From Betaproteobacteria bacterium (lineage in GTDB: Bacteria > Acidobacteriota > Terriglobia > Acidiferrales > UBA7541): a DNA stretch of 64,000 nucleotides. A program made the position numbers and the translations under genes. Shown piece after piece: positions 1 to 8,055 of the stretch. Location: contig CAJCHZ010000056.1 in NCBI GenBank assembly GCA_903970165.1, positions 81,628-145,627 of the forward strand, read 5' to 3'. The first letter of the stretch is position 1, and every line of letters begins with the position of its first letter. The notes under the pieces were generated by a model. The model worked only from the letters and a program-made list of their open reading frames with translations, was not told the DNA's origin and did no database searches.

Positions 1-1
1 A

Positions 2-841
2 GTTCAGATTTCCGCCCTGGTGGAAGGCATAGATCGGGAAGTCAGCTCCGAACTCAATGAAGCCATCGTCAACATGAACAGGGTGCAGAACCGCATCCTT
101 TTCATCGTTCCTGCCACGGCCATCGCCACGTTCTTCATTGCCGCTTTCTTTGGCTGGGCCACCACGCGCCGCATTGTCGAACTCCGCATGGAAGAGCGCG
201 TCAACGAGCGCAGCCGGATCGCCCGCGAACTTCACGACACACTGCTTCAGGGTTTTATCAGCGTCTCCATGCAGCTCGACGTCGCCATGGATCAGCTCCC
301 GCCCGACTCTCCGGCGAGAGCTTCATTCGCGCGCGCGCAAAAACTCACTGGCCAGGTCATCGAAGAAGGCCGCAATGCCTTGCGAGGATTCCGTTCCTCT
401 GATGCGCAAACGCAAGCGTTGGAACAAGCCTTCTCTCAAGTCCCGCAGGAACTAAACCTAAAACAACGCGTGGATTTCCACGTCATCGTGGAAGGCCATC
501 CGCAATCGCTGCATCCAGCCATCCGCAACGAAGTGTATTCCATCGGCCGCGAAGCTCTTCTGAATTCCTTCCGCCATTCCGGGGCCAGCCGCATCGAGGT
601 CGAACTCGAATATTCTCCCGCCCAGTTGCGCGTTTTCGTGCGCGACAACGGCTGCGGCATTGACGACCATGTGCTGCAATCCGGCCGCGAAGGCCACTGG
701 GGCCTCTCGACGATGCGCGAGCGCGCCGACCGCATCGGCGCGAAACTCAAAGCTCTAAGCCGCACCGGCGCTGGCACTGAGGTAGAACTTCGCGTACCTG
801 CGAACATCGCCTTCGAGTCCCCCTCTACAAGCAGTTCGTAG
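2..841 (+). CDS. Sensor histidine kinase, C-terminal part (5' end outside window)
   Basis: The reading frame is open from the first bases of the window, so this is the 3' part (279 codons) of a longer gene; the GTG at 20 is probably internal. One membrane segment (hydrophobic run encoded around 95-160) is followed by a HisKA_3 dimerisation domain with the motif ARELHDTLLQG, whose phospho-accepting His is at 233-235. A HATPase_c domain follows, with an N-box (GREALLNSFRHSG), a G1-type DNGCGID and a C-terminal GLSTMRERADRIGA block. This is the NarL/LuxR-partner class of kinases, often attached to beta-propeller sensor domains in Acidobacteria. No response regulator follows. The sensed signal cannot be told because the sensor domain is missing. 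Confidence 0.9.
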   Translation, partial: VQISALVEGIDREVSSELNEAIVNMNRVQNRILFIVPATAIATFFIAAFFGWATTRRIVELRMEERVNERSRIARELHDTLLQGFISVSMQLDVAMDQLPPDSPARASFARAQKLTGQVIEEGRNALRGFRSSDAQTQALEQAFSQVPQELNLKQRVDFHVIVEGHPQSLHPAIRNEVYSIGREALLNSFRHSGASRIEVELEYSPAQLRVFVRDNGCGIDDHVLQSGREGHWGLSTMRERADRIGAKLKALSRTGAGTEVELRVPANIAFESPSTSSS

Positions 842-1196
842 GAAGCGACCTCCACCAGTCCCCGTCAACTGGTCCTGGCGGAAGTGGTTCGCGACGAAGT
901 CGAAGCGAATCTCCTGCTTCATGCCCAGGGCTTGGTTCCTTCAGCAGGCCAAGACTTGCTCGACCAGTACAATCGGCTCATGAAACTCACTCATCCGGAA
1001 CTCATCCACACAAAAAGCCCTATGAGAACCAGGCAATCTTGCCCACGGGACCGGGCTGGAGCCAAATTCGTTATGTGATGGAGCGGAAGAGGTGGTATCG
1101 TGCCGGCACTACGATTCCAGTTTGGGAGTTCCAGTGAAGCCGGATAGGGGGAGCGGTGCGTCTATCGTGGGCGAGAGCACGTCATCGGGGGCACGA
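842..1196. other. Gene-poor stretch between kinase and solute-binding protein
   Basis: This 355-bp stretch has no gene I can support. A 64-codon plus-strand frame (884-1078) exists, but its product matches no family I know and it lacks a convincing ribosome binding site. I see no terminator hairpin with a T-tract. Confidence 0.5.
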
Positions 1197-2534
1197 ATGC
1201 GCGTGGCATCCGCACGAATGATCCTGGGAGTCTTGTTGCCGGCGCTGCTACTCATTTCCTGCACGTCGTCGAAGGAAGAGCACTACGTAAAAGGGAGCAA
1301 GCCGGTTACATTGAATTTTCCCCACGGTTGGTCCTTCCGACCCGACGATCTGGCGACCAGGGCGGCCATATCGGAGCAGTTCAGCCGTGAAAGCGGTATC
1401 CAAGTCCGAGATATTCCGGTGCCCGAGAGTACGTTCGAACAACTGAAGTTTTTTGGCGCACTCTTGCAGCAGGATCCCTCGGGTCTCGACCTATTCGCTA
1501 TCGATCCGATCTGGTCTGAGCATTTCGAACCCGATCTGATCGATCTGCGGCCCTACATGCAGGAGGAAATTGCGCAAGTTGTGCCGCAATTGCTGCCCAG
1601 CTACACCGACAATGGCAAGGTATTGGCCATCCCCTACGAAGTGAACATAGGGTCGCTAGAATACCGAGCAGACTTGCTTCGAGAGTATGGCTATGACCAT
1701 CCGCCCAAAACATGGGATGAACTGGAAGCGATGGCAAAAAAAATCCAGGCAGGCGAGCGCGCCAGAGGTAAAACAGGTTTCTGGGGCTACGTATGGCAAG
1801 GAGCTGAATCGGAAGCATTGACCTGCAATGCCTTGGAATGGCAGGCCGCCGAGGGCGGAGGCAGAATCGTTGAAAGCGATCGAACGATCAGTGTGAACAA
1901 TCCCGCGGCGATTCGGGCATGGCGGCGGGCGCGGCGGTGGGTCGGTTCTATATCGCCACCGGGTGTCGTTGCCTACCATGAAAAAGATTCGATGAACGTC
2001 TTTGATTCGGGAGGAGCGGCATTCAACCGATTGTGGCTTGGGACAAGCCTCGCGCCGATAGGGCCCTTCAGCCGGGTTCATTGGCGAGGTTCGGAGTCAC
2101 GCGTGAGCACTGGATTTACGAACGTCCCCGGAGGGCCAGGAGGATGGGGCGGGACATTGGGAGGTTCCGGGCTGGCAGTTTCGCGGCATTCGATATATGT
2201 CCAAGAGACTGTGCGGCTAGTTCGCTTTCTGATTCACACGCAAATCGAGTCGATTGAGAAGCGAATGAAGGTCTCCGCGGATCATTCGGAGTTCTATAGC
2301 ACACCGGAAACGGACCACCCGGACCATTCAGACAATTCGATTCAGGGCGCGAGAGTCGTTCTTAGGCCTTCGTTGGAGGTAGGAAGCCAATATGCGCAGG
2401 CTAGCGCGTTGTATGCCGCCGCGGTGCATTCCGTGCTGACTGGGGAGAAAGAAGCGCCGGAAGCAGCAGCAGAATTGGAAAAGCAGTTGATGTCCTTGAC
2501 CGGGTATCATGCGGGCCGGGTGGCGTTGAAGTGA
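1197..2534 (+). CDS. Extracellular solute-binding lipoprotein (ABC sugar type, family 1)
   Basis: A 445-residue exported substrate-binding protein. I chose the ATG at 1197 because it places a clean lipoprotein signal at the N-terminus (hydrophobic run, then LLISC as lipobox, followed by TSSKEE). An upstream in-frame GTG at 1092 would add 35 unlikely residues. The mature part has features of family 1 binding proteins: an early beta strand around FPHGW, AAISEQFSRESGIQV, IPYEVNIGSLEYRADLL and PPKTWDELEAMAKKIQ, the hinge-proximal signature of sugar binders. It should bind a sugar or oligosaccharide outside the membrane and deliver it to an ABC permease, but no permease or ATPase gene is adjacent. 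It ends 3 bp before convergent lysA. The ligand is unknown. Confidence 0.82.
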   Translation: MRVASARMILGVLLPALLLISCTSSKEEHYVKGSKPVTLNFPHGWSFRPDDLATRAAISEQFSRESGIQVRDIPVPESTFEQLKFFGALLQQDPSGLDLFAIDPIWSEHFEPDLIDLRPYMQEEIAQVVPQLLPSYTDNGKVLAIPYEVNIGSLEYRADLLREYGYDHPPKTWDELEAMAKKIQAGERARGKTGFWGYVWQGAESEALTCNALEWQAAEGGGRIVESDRTISVNNPAAIRAWRRARRWVGSISPPGVVAYHEKDSMNVFDSGGAAFNRLWLGTSLAPIGPFSRVHWRGSESRVSTGFTNVPGGPGGWGGTLGGSGLAVSRHSIYVQETVRLVRFLIHTQIESIEKRMKVSADHSEFYSTPETDHPDHSDNSIQGARVVLRPSLEVGSQYAQASALYAAAVHSVLTGEKEAPEAAAELEKQLMSLTGYHAGRVALK

Positions 2535-2537
2535 GTT

Positions 2538-3953
2538 CTAGGTAAACCGAAGACCACGAGCAGTGGCAAGGACGTCGGTACGAAGCAGATCGTCCTGAGT
2601 TTCGCGGCGGCGGATCAGCTTGGTGTGCGCGCCATAGACCAAGACTTCGCTGGGGCGAGTGCGGGCGTTGTAATTGGAAGACTGTGTCATGCCGTAGGCG
2701 CCAGCGGTCCAGATGGCGAGCACGTCACCTGACTTGACTTGGCCAAGAGGCCAGTCGTGAACGAGGCAATCGCCCGTCTCGCAAACTGGTCCGACAACAT
2801 CAACGCGATCGGTGGAAAACTTATTCGCGCCAACGCGCCGGGAAAGGCGCGTAATCGGATGTACCGCACCATAGAGCGCGGGCCGCAGCAGGTCATTCAT
2901 TGCGGCGTCTACGACAACAAATGTCTTGCCGCGATTGCGCTTCGTGTAAATCACGCGCGTTAGCAAAATTCCCGCGGCGGCGATGATGGAGCGCCCCGGC
3001 TCGAGCAAGAGGTGCAATCCAAGCGGACGCACGAGGCCCGCAACCATACGCGCGTACTCGAGACGCGAAGAATTTCTCTCCGTCGTATAACGAACGCCCA
3101 AACCGCCGCCCAAATCGAGATACTCCAGCTCGACTCCGGCGCGCTTCAGTTCTTTGATGTAGCCTGCTACGCGCGCAAAGGCGCGGCGAAATGGATGGAG
3201 CGAAACAATCTGCGAACCGATATGGGCGCTGATTCCCTTCCAGCGCAGATATTCGGAATCTTTGTGGGCGAGATAAAGGCGACGAGCTTCCGGCCAGTCG
3301 AGACCGAACTTATGATTATGACGCCCCGTGGAAATATGAGGATGGCCGCCGGCGGCCACATCCGGATTCACGCGAATCGCCACCGAAGGAACTTTTCCTC
3401 CGAGCCGCGCGTGCGTTTCGGACTCTTCGAGCAAAACTTCGAGCTCGGCTTCAGATTCTACGTTGAACAAAAGAATTCCGCTTTTGGTCGGCCTGGTATG
3501 ACGACCAGCACGTCCGGGAACGTACTGCAGCGCAGCGCGAATTTCTTGGCGCGTTTTTCCCACGCCGGAGAAAACGATACGGTCACCGCGAACTCCAAGA
3601 TGCTGAAGATGTTCGAGCTCGCCGCCAGAAACAATGTCGAACCCGCTGCCCATTTTCGCGAGATGACTCAAAATCGAAAGATTGCCGTTGGATTTAGCCG
3701 CGTAACAAATCGTGTGGGGAATTTTGCTCAGGCCGATCTCGAACTCGCTGAGAGCATCCGACACAGCCGTGCGGCTATACAGATACGTGGGAGTGCCAAA
3801 CGCCCCGGCTGCCGCGACGAGATCAACGCCTTCGCAAAAAACGTGCTCGGTACCGGCTTCGCGCGGGACTTTTTTCCACGCGAAGTGCGGCGTGAAATCA
3901 GCTGGATCAACAAAGGCAAGCTTCTGCTGAGGCTTTGCCGGAGCCGCGCTCAT
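2538..3953 (-). CDS. lysA: Diaminopimelate decarboxylase
   Basis: A 471-residue fold-type III PLP enzyme that decarboxylates meso-diaminopimelate to L-lysine, the last step of lysine synthesis. The N-terminal TIM-barrel carries the PLP lysine in CYAAKSNGN (Lys87), the HIGSQI and GGGLGVRY phosphate-binding segments and EPGRS. The C-terminal beta domain carries GPVCETGD, where the Cys acts across the dimer. An extra roughly 40-residue N-terminus is slightly long for the family. The start ATG overlaps the stop of the upstream phosphatase gene by 4 nt (ATGA at 3950-3953), so the two are probably translationally coupled. An ornithine/arginine decarboxylase is less likely because the CETGD motif and length fit LysA. 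Confidence 0.93.
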   Translation of the reverse strand: MSAAPAKPQQKLAFVDPADFTPHFAWKKVPREAGTEHVFCEGVDLVAAAGAFGTPTYLYSRTAVSDALSEFEIGLSKIPHTICYAAKSNGNLSILSHLAKMGSGFDIVSGGELEHLQHLGVRGDRIVFSGVGKTRQEIRAALQYVPGRAGRHTRPTKSGILLFNVESEAELEVLLEESETHARLGGKVPSVAIRVNPDVAAGGHPHISTGRHNHKFGLDWPEARRLYLAHKDSEYLRWKGISAHIGSQIVSLHPFRRAFARVAGYIKELKRAGVELEYLDLGGGLGVRYTTERNSSRLEYARMVAGLVRPLGLHLLLEPGRSIIAAAGILLTRVIYTKRNRGKTFVVVDAAMNDLLRPALYGAVHPITRLSRRVGANKFSTDRVDVVGPVCETGDCLVHDWPLGQVKSGDVLAIWTAGAYGMTQSSNYNARTRPSEVLVYGAHTKLIRRRETQDDLLRTDVLATARGLRFT

Positions 3954-5719
3954 CGCACTTTCAACACCACGAGCGTGCGGTCATCCGACAGCGGCGCGTT
4001 GCTGGCAAACCAGTCCACTTCGCGCAAAACCATGTCGGCAATCTCCGTCGCGCTCTCTTCATGGTGCTGCTCGATCAAACAACGCAGCTTTTCCGTTCCG
4101 AAAAATTGACCCTCACTGTTGGCGGTCTCGGCGATGCCGTCCGAATGAAACACTACGATATCACCGGCAACCAGCGTGACGCCCCACTCGTCGTAGCTGA
4201 CCTCTTCAAAAATGCCTAGAGGAAATCCAGTGAGCGCAATTTTGTCGCAGCGACCATCCTTATAAAGCAAGGGCTGCGATTGCCCGGCGTTGGCAACGCG
4301 GAGTTTTTGGCGGCCTCTTTGCCAGGTTGCGAAACACGCCGTCATGAAGCGGCCTTCGATGCGCCGCTCACCGACAATTTGGTTCATTTGTTTGAGCAGC
4401 TCCGCGGGCTGAAGTTTTTGTGGGGCGAGACTGCGCATAATGCCAATGGCTACGGCGCCGTAAAGGGCGGCGGCGGTTCCCTTTCCGCTGACGTCGCCGA
4501 GGGCGATGCCGAGTTGCTGCGGGCCGTAGCGCAAGAATTCGTACAAATCGCCGCAAACTTCGCGTGCGGAGAGATAGCGCGCTGCCATGTCCAGGCCAAA
4601 ATCTTCCAGGGGAACGGGGCGCAGGAGCGCGCCTTGAATGCGCTTGGCGGCCGCCAAATCACGTTCGAGACGGGCTTCGTCGCGGGCGACTTGCTCGTAC
4701 AGGCGCGCGTTTTCCAGTGAGACGGCGAGGTTCGCAGCGAGAATCGAAAGTGTTTGAACGTGGTCTTCGGTGAAATAATTTGTTTGAGGACTTTCGAGAT
4801 CGAGGACGCCGATGACTTTGCCTTTGTGCATCATGGGGATGGCAAGTTCGGAGCGCGTTTCAGGATTCACCATGAGGTAGCGCGGGTCGACGGTGACGTC
4901 GGGGACCACAACAGGTTCTTTGAGTTCCGCAGCAGCGCCTACGATGCCTTCCGTTGCGGCCACGCGCATTTTTCCCTGAACGCGCTGGCCATGTTTCACG
5001 TCCACACGATGGCGGAAAACTTTTTGATCTTCGTCGTAGAGCATGATACTGAGGATTTGATAGTCGATCACGCGTTTGATTTGTTCAGCCGCGCGGCGGA
5101 GGAGTTCTTCGACGTCGAGGATAGAGCTGGTTTCGCGGCCAACTTCATTGAGAAGGAGGAGCGTATCCGCCTGGGCTCGAACGCGCTGGAATAAGCGCGC
5201 GTTATCAATGGCGACGGCGAGGCGGCTCGCGAGGAGCGTGAGAATGCTTTGCTGCTCAGGAGTGAAATAGTCGAGGTGACGGCTTTGAATGTCGAGGACG
5301 CCGACGCATTTGCCCTGGAGCATCAGCGGGACGGCCAATTCGGAGCGCACGCTGTCGATTGCGTTGATATAGCGCGAGTCCTTCGAGGTGTCGCTGACGC
5401 GGACGGGGTGGCCGGTGGCAGCCGCGGTTCCGGTGATTCCCTGTCCGATGGGGATGCGCAGATTCTCGGCAAGCTCGCGGTTGTAGCCAATGGAAAAGCG
5501 ATGCTTGAGATACGCGCCATCTCCCTCGAGCATCAAGACGCCGAATATTTCGTAGTCGATATGGCGCTTTATGAGCGCGGCGGAGCGGGCGAGCACTTCG
5601 TCGAGGTCGAGCGAAGCATTTACTTCTTCGCCGATTTGCGCAAGTGTGCTCAGGACTTCGGCGGAGTGTTCTGCGGTTTCGGGCGCGGTGGCCGCTGTAT
5701 GTTCGTTCTCAGGATTCAT
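3950..5719 (-). CDS. GAF-GAF-PP2C (SpoIIE/RsbU-type) serine phosphatase
   Basis: A 589-residue soluble signalling protein. Two GAF sensor domains come first (about residues 25-180 and 200-345, each with a GVLDI/GVLDLES strand), then a linker helix (VARDEARLERDLAAAKRIQGALL), then a SpoIIE-type PP2C phosphatase domain (about 375-589). Metal-binding residues are visible in ALGDVSGKGTAAALYGA and FHSDGIAETAN, and a late SDDRTLVVLKV closes the domain. Such proteins dephosphorylate anti-anti-sigma factors in partner-switching stress pathways, with the GAF domains sensing a small ligand or redox state. No anti-sigma or STAS gene is nearby. Its end overlaps lysA by 4 nt, an odd partner for a stress regulator. 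Confidence 0.9.
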   Translation of the reverse strand: MNPENEHTAATAPETAEHSAEVLSTLAQIGEEVNASLDLDEVLARSAALIKRHIDYEIFGVLMLEGDGAYLKHRFSIGYNRELAENLRIPIGQGITGTAAATGHPVRVSDTSKDSRYINAIDSVRSELAVPLMLQGKCVGVLDIQSRHLDYFTPEQQSILTLLASRLAVAIDNARLFQRVRAQADTLLLLNEVGRETSSILDVEELLRRAAEQIKRVIDYQILSIMLYDEDQKVFRHRVDVKHGQRVQGKMRVAATEGIVGAAAELKEPVVVPDVTVDPRYLMVNPETRSELAIPMMHKGKVIGVLDLESPQTNYFTEDHVQTLSILAANLAVSLENARLYEQVARDEARLERDLAAAKRIQGALLRPVPLEDFGLDMAARYLSAREVCGDLYEFLRYGPQQLGIALGDVSGKGTAAALYGAVAIGIMRSLAPQKLQPAELLKQMNQIVGERRIEGRFMTACFATWQRGRQKLRVANAGQSQPLLYKDGRCDKIALTGFPLGIFEEVSYDEWGVTLVAGDIVVFHSDGIAETANSEGQFFGTEKLRCLIEQHHEESATEIADMVLREVDWFASNAPLSDDRTLVVLKVR

Positions 5720-5836
5720 GTACTGGCTACATTATAGCAGGAGGAAGATAGGTGTCCCGGAAAGGTCCGGTCAGAGGCTATGTTTCTTCGAGAAGGACTC
5801 GGCAAGCACAATCCCGTTGGGGGGAGTGCATGCACG

Positions 5837-5880
5837 TTCGGCAGGCGCTTAACCTTCGGCAGGTACTTAAACTTCGGAAC
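5837..5880. repeat. Short direct repeat, 18-bp unit, 2.4 copies
   Basis: TTCGGCAGG-N2-CTTAAMC occurs at 5837-5854 and 5855-5872 and begins a third time at 5873. The copies differ at a few positions. The array straddles the stop codon of hpt, so the second copy provides its last codons and stop. It looks like a small tandem duplication at a gene end; no function is evident. Confidence 0.6.
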
Positions 5881-6460
5881 GCTTCCCTTTTTCTGTGGGC
5901 TTCAATGCGAGAATTCCAACTCCTGGCAAATTGCGGTAACGCTCGGCATAGTCCAGGCCGAAGCCGACGACGAATTCATTGGGGATGGTGAAGCCCACAT
6001 AGTCCGCGTGAACGTCTGCGATGCGGCGCTCCGGCTTGTCCAGGAGCACGGCGATGCGGAGATGTTTCGGCTTGCGCTGTTCGAAGATGCGACGCAGATA
6101 TTGAAGGGTCATGCCGGTGTCCAAAATGTCTTCGACAAGTATAACGGTTCGTCCTTCGATGCTTACGTCCAAATCCTTGGTGAGTTTTACCTGGCCGGAA
6201 GTTTTGGTGTCTTTTCCGTAGCTGGAGACGGCAAGGAAATCTAGGGAGACTTCGCCGTGGATGGCGCGCGCGAGATCCGAAAGGAAAAAAACCGCGCCTT
6301 TCAGGACACCGACCAGATGAAGAGGCTCCTCGGGGAAGTCCACACGAATTTGTTTTGCGATCTGCATGACGCGCTGATGCACGCGGCCTTTCGGAATCAT
6401 CATGCGAACTTTTTCGCCAGGATGACTTCCAGTGCGTGACAATGACTTTTTCTTTGGCAT
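5867..6460 (-). CDS. hpt: Hypoxanthine phosphoribosyltransferase
   Basis: A 197-residue purine salvage enzyme that joins hypoxanthine (or guanine) to PRPP to give IMP or GMP in the cytosol. The PRPP-binding loop is VILVEDILDTGMTL. The family's LVGVLKGAVFF segment, the flexible-loop residues SSYGKDTKTSGQV and a C-terminal FVVGFGLDYAERYRNLP are all present in order. The length is normal for bacterial Hpt plus about 15 extra basic N-terminal residues. It reads in the same direction as the phosphatase and lysA genes but is separated from them by about 147 bp. Confidence 0.95.
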   Translation of the reverse strand: MPKKKSLSRTGSHPGEKVRMMIPKGRVHQRVMQIAKQIRVDFPEEPLHLVGVLKGAVFFLSDLARAIHGEVSLDFLAVSSYGKDTKTSGQVKLTKDLDVSIEGRTVILVEDILDTGMTLQYLRRIFEQRKPKHLRIAVLLDKPERRIADVHADYVGFTIPNEFVVGFGLDYAERYRNLPGVGILALKPTEKGKRSEV

Positions 6461-6628
6461 GCTTTTCCCCAGAGTGGAACGGAGACTCTAGCTCACGTTC
6501 TTGTGCGCGGGCAAGGGTTGGATGCGAGATTTTCGAGAACAGCGAACGTAGGCTCCCGCACTCCACATCACCTATACGTGGAGCCTGATGGATTTTTGTT
6601 TGAGATTTCTGGTTGAGGAGGAAGGCTA

Positions 6629-7141
6629 ATGCCTGAGAAACAGTTGCCGGAACCCTGGCTTCGGGGAAAGCTTAGGGAAGTTCCCGCGGTGCATCGTGGC
6701 GTGCTCCATGCCTTGGAGCTTGCCAAGGAAGACCTTCCGCATTGGTGCAGACCGTTGAGCGATGAGCAGTTAAACAGAAGCATCGCGGATATAGCGCCGG
6801 TGGCTTTTCATCTGCGACATATCGCGGGGAGTCTGGATCGGCTGCTGACCTATGCCGAAGGAAACACTTTGAATGAGCAACAATTGGTAGCGCTGAAGTC
6901 GGAGATGAGTTCTCGGGACAGTAGGGATGAGCTGTTCGAAGCGCTTGCGGTGGCCCTTGAAGCCGGCGCCCTGCGGGTTCGAAAATTAACACAGGACTCT
7001 CTCGAAGAGCCTCGCACGGTTGGACTGAAAAGGTTACCGACTACCGTGGGTGGGCTTCTGGTGCATATTGCGGACCATACACAGAGACACGTGGGACAGG
7101 CTATTACGACGGCGAAAATCGTGCGTGCGCAGTTTCCCTAG
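6629..7141 (+). CDS. DinB-family (four-helix, metal-dependent) protein
   Basis: A 170-residue DinB/YfiT-like four-helix protein. The expected metal-ligand histidines are seen in FHLRHIAGSLDRL (helix 2) and HIADHTQRHVGQ (helix 4), the usual His-x3-His arrangement near the C-terminus. A strong GAGGAGGAAGG ribosome binding site precedes the ATG at 6629. Members are thiol-dependent transferases or hydrolases of unknown substrate. It lies alone between divergent hpt and the MarC gene. Confidence 0.85.
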   Translation: MPEKQLPEPWLRGKLREVPAVHRGVLHALELAKEDLPHWCRPLSDEQLNRSIADIAPVAFHLRHIAGSLDRLLTYAEGNTLNEQQLVALKSEMSSRDSRDELFEALAVALEAGALRVRKLTQDSLEEPRTVGLKRLPTTVGGLLVHIADHTQRHVGQAITTAKIVRAQFP

Positions 7142-7242
7142 AAAAAATCCGTGGCCCTTTTGCGGGCGTTCACATCCAATTCCTCGGCGTCTTGTGACGC
7201 TTTTAGGCTGCTCGGATATACTCAAAGAACTGGAGATTTCCT

Positions 7243-7914
7243 TTGCTCGAGGCGGCAAAAAGCACACTTTTAATTCTTAGTGCGCTGTTCCCCATCGTTA
7301 ATCCGCTGGGGGGCAGCCCGATATTTTTGACGCTGACGCGGGATTACGCTGCGGCAGACCGGCGAGCGCTATCGTGGCGCGTGGCAGTGAATAGTCTTTT
7401 TCTGCTGGTGGTCTCGTGCCTGATTGGGACGCACATCCTCACTTTCTTTGGGATTTCGCTGCCAGTGGTCCAAGTGGGCGGGGGGCTGATCGTTGTGGCG
7501 ACGGGCTGGGCGATGCTAAACCGCAAGGACGAGGAAGATGGTACACCGGACGGGAAGGCCCGGAAGAAAGTGGCGCCGCGCGATGAATTTAAAACCGCGT
7601 TTTATCCGCTGACTTTGCCTTTGACGGTGGGGCCCGGTTCGATCTCTGTCGCGATTACCCTGGGGGCAAATCTTCCGCGGCACCATGGGTGGAATTTTCT
7701 AGGGATTATGGCGATCCTCATCGGGTGCGTGATTATCGCGATGAGTATTTACATTTGTTACGGGTTTTCCGACAGGCTGGCGCGGGTGTTGGGAGATACG
7801 GCGATGTCGGTGATTATGAGGTTGTCGTCGTTCTTGTTGGTTTGTATTGGAGTGCAGATTCTTTGGAATGGGGCTAAGGCGCTGCTTTCGTCGTTGCCGC
7901 AATTCGCGAATTAG
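7243..7914 (+). CDS. MarC-family integral membrane protein
   Basis: A 223-residue inner-membrane protein with six predicted membrane segments. The family signature lies at the N-terminus (LSALFPIVNPLGGSPIFLTLT) and the later segment PLTLPLTVGPGSISVAITLG matches the conserved second half. I place the start at TTG 7243, preceded by GGAG at 7232-7235 with good spacing; no ATG fits the conserved N-terminus. Despite the name, MarC proteins are not shown to be drug pumps and their function is open. A short basic loop (KDEEDGTPDGKARKK) sits mid-protein. Confidence 0.9.
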   Translation: MLEAAKSTLLILSALFPIVNPLGGSPIFLTLTRDYAAADRRALSWRVAVNSLFLLVVSCLIGTHILTFFGISLPVVQVGGGLIVVATGWAMLNRKDEEDGTPDGKARKKVAPRDEFKTAFYPLTLPLTVGPGSISVAITLGANLPRHHGWNFLGIMAILIGCVIIAMSIYICYGFSDRLARVLGDTAMSVIMRLSSFLLVCIGVQILWNGAKALLSSLPQFAN

Positions 7915-8055
7915 AGGGCATAAAAAACAAAAACATGACAGAGAGTTCGCAGAGAGAGCGAAGGGCACGGACAAGTATGAAGGCGCAAAATAGCGGTGTC
8001 CGCCTCGGAAGACGGACCCTGCTGAAGCCGATTCCAACCGAAGAGAGTATCAACC

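Noticed and set aside
884..1078. 64-codon frame after the sensor kinase
   Set aside because: No ribosome site, no recognisable family and composition unlike the flanking genes.
3012..4109. Plus-strand frame of 365 codons opposite lysA
   Set aside because: Antisense shadow; the minus strand carries all the decarboxylase motifs.
6548..6573. CTCCAC/GTGGAG inverted repeat upstream of the DinB gene
   Set aside because: Six-base arms with an eleven-base loop and no related site; probably chance.
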